From the NCBI GenBank assembly GCA_027604665.1, contig JADGIZ010000554.1, positions 1-11,883 on the forward strand: a stretch of 11,883 bases of DNA, written 5' to 3'. Source of the DNA: Polyrhizophydium stewartii (lineage: Eukaryota; Chytridiomycota; Chytridiomycetes; Rhizophydiales). Positions 1-8,914 of the stretch are shown in pieces. The notes beneath the pieces were generated by a model, which was not told the origin of the DNA, did not search any database, and saw only the letters and a program-made list of their open reading frames with translations. Within the stretch, counting starts at the first letter, position 1. Each line of letters opens with the position of its first letter. A program made the position numbers and the translations under genes.

Positions 1-428
1 GCTGTGGGGCGTGGCGAGACCGAAGAAAAAAACGGGGCGATCAGCACACGATCTCGCGGGCGTCTTGCGCGGCAGGCTCGCGGGCCGCCGGCGCGAGAGG
101 CGGGCGAGCGCAGGGCAGCCGCGCGCGCCGGAGGGGCCACGGGGGCGGCGGGCAGCCCGTGGCGGCTGGGCCTGGGAGCAGCGGCGGCCCGTGCACCACG
201 CGCGGCGGCTGCGGGCGGGGGCGGCAACGCACGCCAATGGGAGCCATTTCGGTGATGCCTGCGGGCAGGACGAGAGCGGCGCGCAGCCGCCAAATGGTCC
301 CGCGTCCTGACGGCAAGTTGCGCGCAGGACTTGCGTTCATTGCCCATCGACTCGCACTCGTCACACCGTGCACGTCACACACGCAGACCACCCCACGCAC
401 GCCGTGCACGTCGCCCAAGCCGGCCGCA
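1..428. other. Region downstream of NUP188 with no supportable gene
   Basis: Very GC-rich sequence lying 3' of the NUP188 stop codon. Open frames of up to about 130 codons exist on both strands, but their translations are Arg/Ala/Pro/Gly-rich with no recognisable domain, as expected by chance at this base composition. No AATAAA signal for NUP188 is visible on the minus strand here. An 11-bp direct repeat (CCGTGCACGTC) occurs at 366-376 and 402-412 within a CA/CG-rich stretch. The region probably contains the NUP188 3' UTR and perhaps the flank of a gene lying to the left. Confidence 0.5.
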
Positions 429-3400
429 TCACCCACGCAGCCGCGCCAGCACGCGCCGCTCGCAGATCTTGCGCAAGAACGTCACAAACTCGAGCGACGA
501 CTCGGCAGACACCAGCAGCGGGTTCGCGTCCGTCGGTCCGCGGCCCGCGGCGGGCTTGCCGCGCAGCGCTGGCCCAAGCAGCTGCTTCAGCTCGTCGAGC
601 GTCTGCACGAGCTCGGCCGCAATCTCGCCCACGTCGTCGTGGTACTCTTGCAGAACGAGCAGCTGCGCAAGGATCAGGAGAAGCGAGCCCTCGATCACTT
701 GCACGCACACATCGCGCTCGGCCTGGTGCGTCGGTCCAGAAGCGTCCGCGCGCGAGGCATCCGATCCTGGCTGTTTGGCGCCTGGGCCAGCTCCGCCAGC
801 GCCAACCGACTGCGACTCAATGTGCGCAAGCGTGCGCCGGATCAGGTTGAACAGCGTGCCGAACGAGCTCGACTCGCCACGAAGCGACGCCATCTTGGGA
901 AGCAGCGCCATCACACCAAAGCCGCCCAGAACAGACTCCTGGTGAACACCCGCCAGCCCAGCGCCATACCCGTGCCCGTCGTATGCGTGTCCTTGCGTTG
1001 CCATTGCGTAGTCGCCGTCTGCTCCGATCCCGGCTCCGCCGATGCCGCCGCCGGTCGTGCCCTCGCTGCCCACAATCAGGCATTCCTCGGCTGACGTTGT
1101 CGAGATCAAAATCATGATCAGGTTGCGCGAGATACGCCTCATGCTTGCAACAAAGCTTTGGCGCTGTGCCAGCGTCTCGTCGTCACTCGGCGCCATCGGG
1201 TCTGGTTGGCCACCGGCGCCGCCGCTGCTGAGCGACGCAAGCTCGAACGGGCTCATAAAGAGGTGCGAGAAGAGGGCAACGACGCGCAGGCTTGCGTCCT
1301 GGATGGCAGCAATCAGAATCGGCTCGTGCTGCCGCAGCGGAGAACCAGGCGCGCGGCTGCGGATTCCGAGAGCGAACATCTGCACAAGCGAGAACAGAAG
1401 CTCCGACGCGCGCTCAAGCTCTTCGAGGCGATCCATGGTGAGCGGCTCGGTGAGCACCCTCTCAAACGTCCAGAGAAGGTACTTGAGGAACAACTGCACG
1501 ACGCCGACAAGCTCTTGCGAGAACTGCTGGTTGTGCCCAAGCGCATCGAGCAGCTGCGTCAGGATCGAGAGAACAAGCCCCCACGACTGGAACATGCGTG
1601 CGGCGACAGGCGTCGGTTCGCCGGCCCCAGCGCCTTGCGACATGTGCGACGCAAATGCAGATCCCGCGAACGCTGTCAGGATGCCGGCAACGGCAAGCCG
1701 TTCGGCAAACCGCAGCGAGAATGAAAGGCAAAGCAGCGTGCGGAGCACAATGTCAAACGACTCCCAGTGGCCGTGCAAGGTCGCGGCGTCAGCCTTGGCG
1801 ACAACGTTGAGCAGCAGAGGCAGGACTTGGAATCGATCAAAGGCCGCCAGCCAAAGCGACGGGCGAAGCTCCCCGCGCTGGAGAAGCTCGATCATGACAG
1901 CGAGCCCGACCCGCAGGTGCACGCTCGAGGCGCTGGCCAAGTCCGCCGAAAGCACAAACGAAAGCCCCTGGCACAGGAATGGAATCAGCGGCGAGCACGT
2001 CTCGACAACGCGAGCTTCGGGAAGCGGGCCGCCGCCGCCCATATTGCTTGTCGACGACTCTGTCGAGTCGCCAGCGCGCCTGGCAAGCTTGTTCAAGGAT
2101 CGCAGCACGAGAAGCAGGGAAAGCAACAGCTCCATGTGGAACTCAAACGACGAGAAGACGCCTGCGGGGCCAAGATCAAACGGCGACGTTGCAGTGAGCA
2201 CGCCCTGAATCATGCCAATGATGTTGAGGTGTTCGGCCACCAGCTGTTCTTGGCCATTTTGCTGCTGCGCCGGAGCGAGTCGCTCATAAGAGCCGGCTTT
2301 GGACCGCAGCCAGGCCGCCACGAGCACGCGCAGCATGCCGGCCACCACGGCGCGGTAGCGCAGGACAATCGCGTCGGTGCGCTGGTCCTGCTTCAGCACC
2401 TTGGCGAGGCCCGTGATCAGGCGCAGCGCATGACTATCAGCAGTCAAAGTGGCCGGCGGCTGCCCAGCCGGCGACCAAATCTGGGCCCAGAGGCGAAGAC
2501 AAACAATTTCGACTGCAAACCGCACAGACTGCACAAGTAGCATGCGCGAGTCGGCCTGCGACCATTCCCAATTGAGCCGCACAAGCCGCTCGAGCAGCTG
2601 CGTGCGGGCCGCAATGGCTGACGCAGGCGACGAGGAGCTCTGGCGGCCGGCGTGCTCAATCGTGTGATCGAGAGCCATGAACTGCCGGGCAAGCAGGTCC
2701 GTGTCAAACATGTACCGACTGCCGAGCCGGGCCTGCTGCACAAGAAGCGTGCTCTTTGGCAGACAATAGAGGCTGAGGTCGACGGCAGGCTCGGTCTTCT
2801 CGGCAAGAGATTGCGCAATGCTGACCGAGTTTGGCCCGAGCGGAAACGGCTCGCTGGTAAACGCAAACTCAAACACGGTCGGCGAGGCAAAGGCGTCCGC
2901 CAGGATGCCGCGGATCGTAGCCTGGTGGATGTCGCTTACACCAGCAATGCCGAGTGCAAAGAAGCCTTCGAGAGCAACGATGCGAAGTGCAAATGCACGC
3001 ATGGAATCGAGCAGACATGCATTGAGCTGCTGCCGGCGGCCCCAGAGTACCGAGTCTTCGCCCATGTCCGCTTCATCGCCGTCGTCGTCGCCCCCTGCCC
3101 TGGGCGGTTTGGACACGCTGGCGACTGTGGCAAAGATAATGTCCCTGAGAACGCCCCACAGCGCCTTGGACTGGCGGATCTGGCCGAGCGTGGAGCGATG
3201 GTCTGGCGCCGTCTGCCAAAGCAGGTCCAGAAGGCGAATGGCCGAGAGAAGCGCAAACGGCCGCCTGAATACGCTTGTTTTCCAGTCGCTAATCAAGTCA
3301 ATGATCGCATGCACGATCGACTTGCCCGCAGCACGGTCTGCAGTCAAACAGCAATGCGTGTCAGGGGATGCGGCGGCGTATTCTAGGCGCTCCACGCACG

Positions 3401-6400
3401 CAGCCAGCCTCACCCTTGACAGACTGCTCTTCGGCCTTCGCCTTGCTGGCGTCACTAGCAGTGCCGGCCTTGGCAGCCGCGAGCGTACGGTACAGCTGAT
3501 GCGCGCTGTGCGAGTCGGTCGCGAGAAGCATGGCTGCAAGGCCTGGCTGGGACTTGAGCGCCGCCGTTGCAAAGCAGAGCACCGAGTCCTGCAGCGCGGC
3601 ATGATGGCTCGAGGCCGTGACGGGTCTCTGGGCAATGCGGATGAGGGAGGCCACAAGTGGCTGGGCATCTTTTCCGAAGCAACCAACAAAGGAAACAGAC
3701 TTGGAGTCGGGCGTCGAGGTGGCTTCGCAAAGCAGCGTCAGGAGATCGATAGCCTGCCTGCTCAGCTGCCTGTCCGGCTCATAAAAGACATATCTGCCAA
3801 TGACGTGCACCAAGTCCATGGTGCCGTGCGGCGCGCGCTTGACCGTGCGGTCCAGCAACATCGACTGCAGCGCCGACGACGGCAAAGAAAGCTCGGGCCG
3901 CCGCGCCATCAGATAGCACAAGAGCTTCAGCGAGTATCGCACAGACGCCTCGAGCTGCCTTGCCTCGCTTCCTCGATGTTGACGATGTAAGAATCCAAGT
4001 GCTTCGTTGCCCGTCGCCGCAATGTCGAGGAGCGCAGCAATGTGCTGCACGCTCTCAGGCTGGAGAAACGCCTGCGTGAGCAGCGCATGGGTGGCCGCCA
4101 CGGATGTCGACGCGCTGAGCGCCGCCGCAAAGGCAGACCAGGCCGCCACGGAGGCCGAGTCCATGCCTTTGTTGGCACCGCCGAGCGCCCCCGCGAGCAT
4201 CGTCGGCGCCGAAAAGACGCCTGCGCCGGCCCCAGCGCCGGAGCGGCTGGCTGCTGCTGCGATGGCCGCTGCGGCTGCATTGGCCCAGCAAACATTGCCA
4301 AGGATCATGTTGAACGAGACCAGGATGTGTGAGCTGATGCAGAACTTGTCGGCAATACTCTGGTAGCGCCAAGAACGATGGGTCGGGAAGATCTCGAATA
4401 TCAGGAACGACACAATTGACAGCAGCACCTCGGTCTTTGATGTCTGGTCGCCGGCGGAGAAAGCCGAAGCTGCGTGGGCTGCGCTGCTGTGGCCGTCAGT
4501 CTGTCGCGCAGCCAGACTGTGCGGCGCACGCATGCTATGAATCGAGTGGATGTATGCCAAGCTTGTGTTGGCCATCAGGTCCATGGGATCCTCGGGATTG
4601 AGCACCTCGTCGTCGAGCAGAGAAAGGCCGCTAGTCTCGTCATCTTCGCCGAGCTGCGACTGGAGTGTGCCCTGGGCGTCTTCGATAAGGTTCTTGAACA
4701 GCTCGAGAAAGGCAATGGTCGCCTTGTACGACCCAAGAGATCGCTCGAGCGGCAAGATCGTGCGCTGCATGTAACTGGTCGAGGGCTGCTGCGCGGCCCA
4801 GGGCGACGTCGAGTACTGGGGCAGCAGCATCTGCGAGCGGATGTGACGCCACACGAGCGTCGGAAAGTGGCCGAGCAACAGACGCAGCGTCGTGATGCAG
4901 TATGTGACGAGATCGAGGTCGGGGACACGTTGCAGGCACACTCTGTCGAGGATCGATGACAGCAGAGCCACAAGGCGCTCCTCAGGCGCTGGCTGCACCA
5001 ATCCAGCGTGCTCGTTGCGGCGCGTTGGCTGTTTGGCCATGTGCTGCATCAGAGCTCGGACGGTGTCTTTGGTTGCGTGAGAGAAGAAGGTACTGAGCAG
5101 CTTGAGGATGGCCAGAGTCGACTTGCTTGTTCCAGTCAAAGGGCCTGACTCGTCTGGGTCTTCGAGCTGACCAGGGTGCGACAAGAAAGACTCGAGCAGA
5201 GCCTCAAAGAGGTGCCACGCCGAGTAACGCATGTTGAGCAGCAGCGTGTTGTGGCCCGTCGATCTTGCCGGCGTGCCTGCCTGAGCCGCAAAGATAGCCG
5301 AGCGTGTCCCGCCGACGAGCGGGCCGCCAGTCCATACAAACCGGTCGCTGAAGGCGCCGTCCGGAGCCTGCTCGTAGCCATCGCGCTTCAGGTCTGCAAA
5401 CGACGTGATCTCACACAGATAGCGGAAGGCCAGCGTGGCCGTCTTGGGACTCGCGATCAGCGACGACATGAGCTCAAGAAAGTCAGAGCACTCGAGCGGG
5501 AAGCGGCGGCGCGTCGAGTCCAGCAGCGATCTGCGCTCGTCGACGGCGTAGTCCTCGTCCCAAAACTGCTGACACATGTCGCCGTCATCGGCGAGGAGCT
5601 TGGACATGCATGCAACGAGCACGTGTCGCTTCGGGAGGGATGCGACGTTCTGCGTCGTGAAAAAGGCCATCATCAGGCCCTTGATGATGCTCTTGAATGC
5701 TTTGTGGTTTCCCGAGCCTTCTGCATACGGCGACTGATTGAGAGACTGCAGGAGCGACTCAAACACGCCCTGGGTCGTGTACGCGTACTGCACAAGCATG
5801 TGCGGAGACTGGTCCGAGACCGATGCAGAGTTGGTAAGGGCCGCAAGAAAGTCGCGCGTCGAGCGGGATGGCAGCGTTGGGGCACGGATCAGCAGCAGAT
5901 GCTGGAAGACGGCCCACGAGAGGCATGCTGTCGCGTTGAAGCTGCTGGGCAGGTGCGGCATGCGCAGGGAGGCCCAGACGATCTTATCAACCGCCGTGAC
6001 AAGCGAGGGGATATGGTCCATGTCGGCCGGATCGTCAAAGAGCACTCTTTTGCGGCCAAAGTCGATCCACGCCTCGAAGCGAAAAACTTCGCACGCAACA
6101 ACGTTGCAGAGGTGGTTGAGAAGCTGGTTGCGCTCGTGCTGCACCTCGGCGAAGAAGGAGCGGTTCGGCTGGTCGGCACCAAAGGAAAATTCGTGCATGG
6201 CGCGGAAGACCGTCTCGATAATCTGCGCCGAGCACGGCGTAGTTTCGTAAAAGACAAGTCCGAGGGCGTCGGCAAGGGCGATCTGCTCCTCGAGGTTCTG
6301 CGAGGCCCATGCGAGCGCAAGATCTGTTTCCGACAAAAAGCGCGATGGGACCGACGCTCGGCCCGCGGCAAGCAGCTGGTCCAGCAGGCGCTGGTAGAGC

Positions 6401-7152
6401 GGCTTGGCGGTGTCTTCGGTCAATACCGTCCCGGAATACAGGGCCTTGCAGGCATCGACGGCGAGGGCATGGAAGTTGTGCGACGGATCCTGCGCGATGC
6501 GGAAAAGCGCCGAGATGACTCGCAAGCAAGCCAGGCGCTCCTGGAAGTAGTGCTCGCGCACCAAGGCGCGAGTTTCGTCGTTGAACTGCAGGCGAGCGCC
6601 AGCATCAGCATCAGGCCAGAGAGGTAAGGGGCTGGCGTTGGAGTCGCACCTGGACAGCATCGTCGACAACCGGGACACGACGCAACGTCGCGGAGAGCCG
6701 GAGATCCGCTCGGATGCACGTCTGCATCATGGCCGCCGTCTGGGCCTCGTCGAGATCAAGCTCGTCGCTCAGGGACAGGACAAAGTCGACCGAGTCTGGC
6801 ACGACCTCGACTGGGAAGCCGTCGACCTCGACCTTGTTGGCGCGAACGAGGCTGCGCGACTCTGCGCTCGGGGGCCGGTATGCGTCGAGAGCAAGCGAGA
6901 GCGAGTGCATGTGCAAACAAAGCTCCTCCTCGATCGCCTCTCGCGACATGGTGCTGACCTCGAGCTGGTCGAGCAGCTCGCCAAAGGTGCTGCGGTTGGG
7001 CGGCAGCGCGCCCGCGGTTGCGCGTGCAGACGAGTGCAGGCACAGCGGCCGAGCGTGAGCGTGCTAGCTTGCAGGCGTTTGCAGGAGCTCGCTTCGCGCG
7101 GGCCAGCGCGGTCTCTACAGGCCGCCGGCACGCACCTCGGGAGCCGCTTCAT
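429..7152 (-). CDS. NUP188: Nucleoporin NUP188 (inner-ring scaffold of the nuclear pore), four exons
   Basis: Structural alpha-solenoid nucleoporin; family members bind NIC96/NUP93 in the inner ring of the pore. My model joins minus-strand exons 7152-7136, 6989-6650, 6585-3414 and 3337-429, giving 6438 nt and 2145 aa in frame. Family features seen: an N-terminus with 'YRPPS' (43-47) and 'VRANK' (54-58); 'LSDELDLDEAQ' near 80; 'HYFQERLACLRV' soon after exon 3 begins; 'RRRFPLECSDFLELM' near 480; a region near 530-575 ending 'NMRYSAWHLFEALL', where NUP188 carries its SH3-like insert; 'SWRYQS' near 860; and 'YVFYEPDRQLSRQAIDLL' with 'CFGKDAQPLVASL' before the last intron. The paralogue NUP192/NUP205 was considered, but these motifs follow NUP188 better. 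It is longer than human NUP188 (about 1750 aa), with Ala/Gly-rich inserts near 885-945 and 1935-1975. It is divergently paired with the first bestrophin gene. The family call is strong; the first exon is the least certain part. Confidence 0.9.
3338..3413 (-). other. Intron 3 of NUP188 (76 nt, phase 1)
   Basis: Donor GTGAGG follows AAGG, and the acceptor is GACTGCAG; a CTGAC branch-like site lies about 23 nt before the acceptor. Removal joins the 'EEQSVK' frame to the 'DRAAGKSIVHAI' frame through a GAC codon with 1+2 bases. Without splicing the upstream frame hits a stop at 3361-3363. A TAG acceptor at 3384-3383 is also in frame, but would leave a 31-nt intron, too short to be likely. Confidence 0.85.
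6586..6649 (-). other. Intron 2 of NUP188 (64 nt, phase 0)
   Basis: Donor GTGCGA after CAG; acceptor CCTGCAG; two overlapping CTGAT branch-like sites 19-25 nt before the acceptor. Splicing joins 'VVDDAVQ' to 'FNDETRALV', which restores the NUP188 N-terminal alignment. Read-through would stop at 6611-6613. Confidence 0.85.
6990..7135 (-). other. Probable intron 1 of NUP188 (146 nt, phase 2)
   Basis: The NUP188-like frame continues upstream of the ATG at 6949 ('STFGELLDQLEVST') to a TAG at 7066, with no other in-frame ATG. An acceptor CCGCAG at 6990 and a donor GTGCGT at 7135 join it in frame to a 17-nt exon, ATG AAG CGG CTC CCG AG. No clear CTGAY branch site is visible, so this intron is less certain than the others. 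Translation starting at 6949 is the alternative, but it would discard residues that align with the family. Confidence 0.55.
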
Positions 7153-7266
7153 GGCTGTCCGAACGGCGATCTTGGGCGAGGCACAGAAAGCCTGATTTCA
7201 CGGCGCTGATGTCACGACCCGCCTGACTGCGGTCGGGGGTGCACCAGCTCTGCCGCAATTAGCATC
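7153..7266. promoter_or_regulatory. Short divergent promoter between NUP188 and the first bestrophin gene
   Basis: Only 114 bp separate the proposed NUP188 start (minus) and the bestrophin start (plus), so both 5' UTRs and core promoters must lie here or overlap the first NUP188 intron. TGATGTCA at 7207-7214 is one base from the palindromic CRE/ATF site TGACGTCA; that match is weak evidence. No TATA box is seen. Confidence 0.5.
7209..7226 (+). promoter_or_regulatory. Five-codon upstream ORF before the first bestrophin gene
   Basis: ATG TCA CGA CCC GCC TGA (MSRPA) ends 40 nt before the main ATG and is in another frame. If transcription starts upstream of 7209 it could reduce translation of the channel. 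The transcription start is unknown, so this remains a candidate. Confidence 0.3.
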
Positions 7267-8666
7267 ATGCCCGAGGCGCAGATCGACGTCGAGCCGCCCA
7301 AAGACGCTACAGCAGCCCCGCCAAACGTGCGCTTCAGCACAAGCAGCACGCCCGCGTCGCTCTCGCCAGGCACGCCGGGCACGCTGGGCCGCACCAGCAC
7401 AGTAACCCGGCCGTCTGCCGACTTTGTGGTGCCGCGCGCGTCGGCGGACCTCGAGCGTGGCGAGACGGTTCTGCGCCATGCCAACAGCAGGCACAACGTC
7501 AGCAACACGCACGGCTACACGGCCAGCGAGGTGCTCAACGTCCGCGTCTCGGTCATCCCGAAGATCATTCTGCCGGCGCTGCTGCTCACGGCGTGGGGCG
7601 CCTGGTGGACGGTCGCCTTTGTGGTGCTCAAGTGGACGTGGGTGTCGCAGAGCAACACGCTCATCACCATCCTCGGTGTCGTCATGGGTCTGCTGCTCGT
7701 CTTCCGCACCAACACGGCATACGACCGGTGAGCGTCCCTCGCCGCCGCCACGCTGCGGCCCTTGGAGGTGGTCCCTGCTGTGCTCCGATGCTGCGGAGCC
7801 CGCGGGAACACAGAATCGGGGTCGCGGCGCCGCCACACGATCCGGCGGTTCCGCGGCGCACGCTGGCTGACGCCACGCCGCGCAGGTACTGGGAGGCCCG
7901 CCGCCTGTGGGGCTCGCTGTTCACGCAAGCACGCACGCTGGCGCGCTTCATATGGCTGCACGTCAACACCACGGACGACAAGGACATGTACGAGAAGTAC
8001 GGCGCCATGAACCTCATCCTGGCCTTTGTTGTTGCCGTCAAGCATTACCTGCGCAGCGAGAACGGCCACCGCTACGAGGACCTGTACCACCTGCTCGTGC
8101 ACCTCCCCGACTACAAGCCCGGCGCGTTCCACCCGCAGACGAGCAGCCTGCCGATCGAGATCTCGCTGCACCTGTCGTCGTACATTGTGACGTGCCGCAA
8201 GCGCGACCAGATCGACATCCCGTCGTTCACGGCCATGGCCAACTCGCTGACGGCGCTGGTCGATATTGTCGGCAACTTTGAGCGCATTCGCAACAGCCCG
8301 ATCCCGCTCGCGTACTCGGTGCACCTGAAGCAGACGCTGTTTGTGTATCTGCTCACGCTGCCGTTCCAGCTGGTCGGCCCCATGGGCTGGGCGACGATCC
8401 CGGTCGTGTTCATTGCCAACTTCACGCTGCAGGGCATCGACGCCATTGCCGGCGAGATCGAGAACCCGTTTGGATACGACGCCAACGACCTGAACCTCGA
8501 GGAGTTCTGCACGGACATCAAGAACGAGATCACGGAGCTCATGGAGCGGCCGACGTCGCTTGCGCCTGCCACGTGGGACCGGCCCGCAAAGATGTCGGAC
8601 TTCAACGTCCTTGTCAGGCTCTCGCACCAGCGCAAGTCGGCGGTCAAGGCGGCCGCCGATGCCTGA
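7267..8666 (+). CDS. Bestrophin-family (UPF0187) anion channel, copy 1, two exons
   Basis: Pentameric membrane anion channel family (Pfam Bestrophin); fungal members are little studied, with Aspergillus AnBEST1 reported as a plasma-membrane anion channel. Exons 7267-7727 and 7886-8666 give 413 aa. Residues 1-90 are a Ser/Thr/Pro-rich, probably disordered tail. A hydrophobic helix spans about 96-121, then a second to 147, followed by the family hallmark 'RTNTAYDRYWEARRLWG' (147-163), which crosses the splice junction. Aligned on this motif to bacterial KpBest, the pore-neck positions would be V138, L142 and F146 (inference). 'RIRNSPIPLAYSVHLKQT' (287-304) and the 'IENPFGYDANDL' loop (345-356) match conserved family segments; the latter corresponds to the Ca-clasp region of animal bestrophins but is less acidic. 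The start has A at -3. Followed in tandem by a paralogue. Confidence 0.92.
7728..7885 (+). other. Intron of bestrophin copy 1 (158 nt, phase 2)
   Basis: Donor GTGAGC within the Arg codon of 'AYDR', acceptor CGCAG. A CTGAC branch-like site has its A at 7870, 15 nt before the last intron base. An in-frame TGA at 7729-7731 ends read-through. Splicing gives the uninterrupted family motif 'TAYDRYWEARR'. Confidence 0.93.
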
Positions 8667-8914
8667 TTCCCCGCTCCGCTCTGCCCCGCCGCTCCGAAGC
8701 CTGTGCAGGCTGCCGCCGCCGCGAGGTGTGCGACCCGCTGCCGCTGCTGCCGCCGCCGCGAGGTGGACGAGCGGCCGTGGGCGCTTCCCTCCCCTCCCCT
8801 ACCACTCCGGCAATGAAGCTGGAGCGCACCCGCCGTGGTGGCCATCTGCTCGCCGCCGCCGGGAAAGGCCGAGAGGCCGGCGGCACCGCATCCCGCGTTT
8901 CCCCCGCACCCACG
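8667..8914 (+). promoter_or_regulatory. Gap between the bestrophin genes with 18-bp repeat and CT box
   Basis: Contains the end of copy 1's transcript and probably the promoter of copy 2. Two exact copies of TGCCGCCGCCGCGAGGTG lie at 8711-8728 and 8748-8765. A pyrimidine tract at 8784-8800 (CTTCCCTCCCCTCCCCT) resembles the CT-rich boxes found just upstream of fungal transcription starts. No AATAAA is seen for copy 1. If translation begins at 8813 rather than 8915, the last 102 bp are coding. Confidence 0.5.
8711..8765 (+). repeat. Pair of 18-bp direct repeats in the promoter gap
   Basis: TGCCGCCGCCGCGAGGTG at 8711-8728 is repeated exactly at 8748-8765, with 37 nt from start to start. The non-triplet part GCGAGGTG shows this is more than a CCG run. 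It could be a duplicated factor-binding site or a chance product of GC-rich slippage. Confidence 0.6.

Noticed and set aside
159..1094. Plus-strand 311-codon open frame across the NUP188 3' end
   Set aside because: It covers clearly conserved NUP188 coding sequence on the other strand, and its Arg/Ala-rich product has no recognisable family.
3361..3689. Frameshift or pseudogene break in the middle of NUP188
   Set aside because: The overlap of two frames is fully explained by a 76-nt intron with good donor, branch and acceptor sites that restores the frame.
5176..6627. A 483-codon open frame antisense to NUP188
   Set aside because: Its codons are exact reverse complements of the sense codons, so it stays open simply because the GC-rich sense gene avoids TTA, CTA and TCA. 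The translation shows no domain.
429..7152. NUP192/NUP205 identity for the large gene
   Set aside because: The N-terminal region, the FPLE segment followed by the SH3-like region, and the motifs before the last intron follow NUP188, the paralogue of NUP192.
7515..8627. Minus-strand 370-codon open frame over bestrophin copy 1
   Set aside because: It is a shadow of the channel gene, runs across its intron, and encodes Arg/Val/Leu-rich sequence with no family resemblance.
8573..8914. Upstream ATG at 8573 as the start of bestrophin copy 2
   Set aside because: It lies inside exon 2 of copy 1 in another frame; starts at 8813 or 8915 after the CT box are far more plausible.
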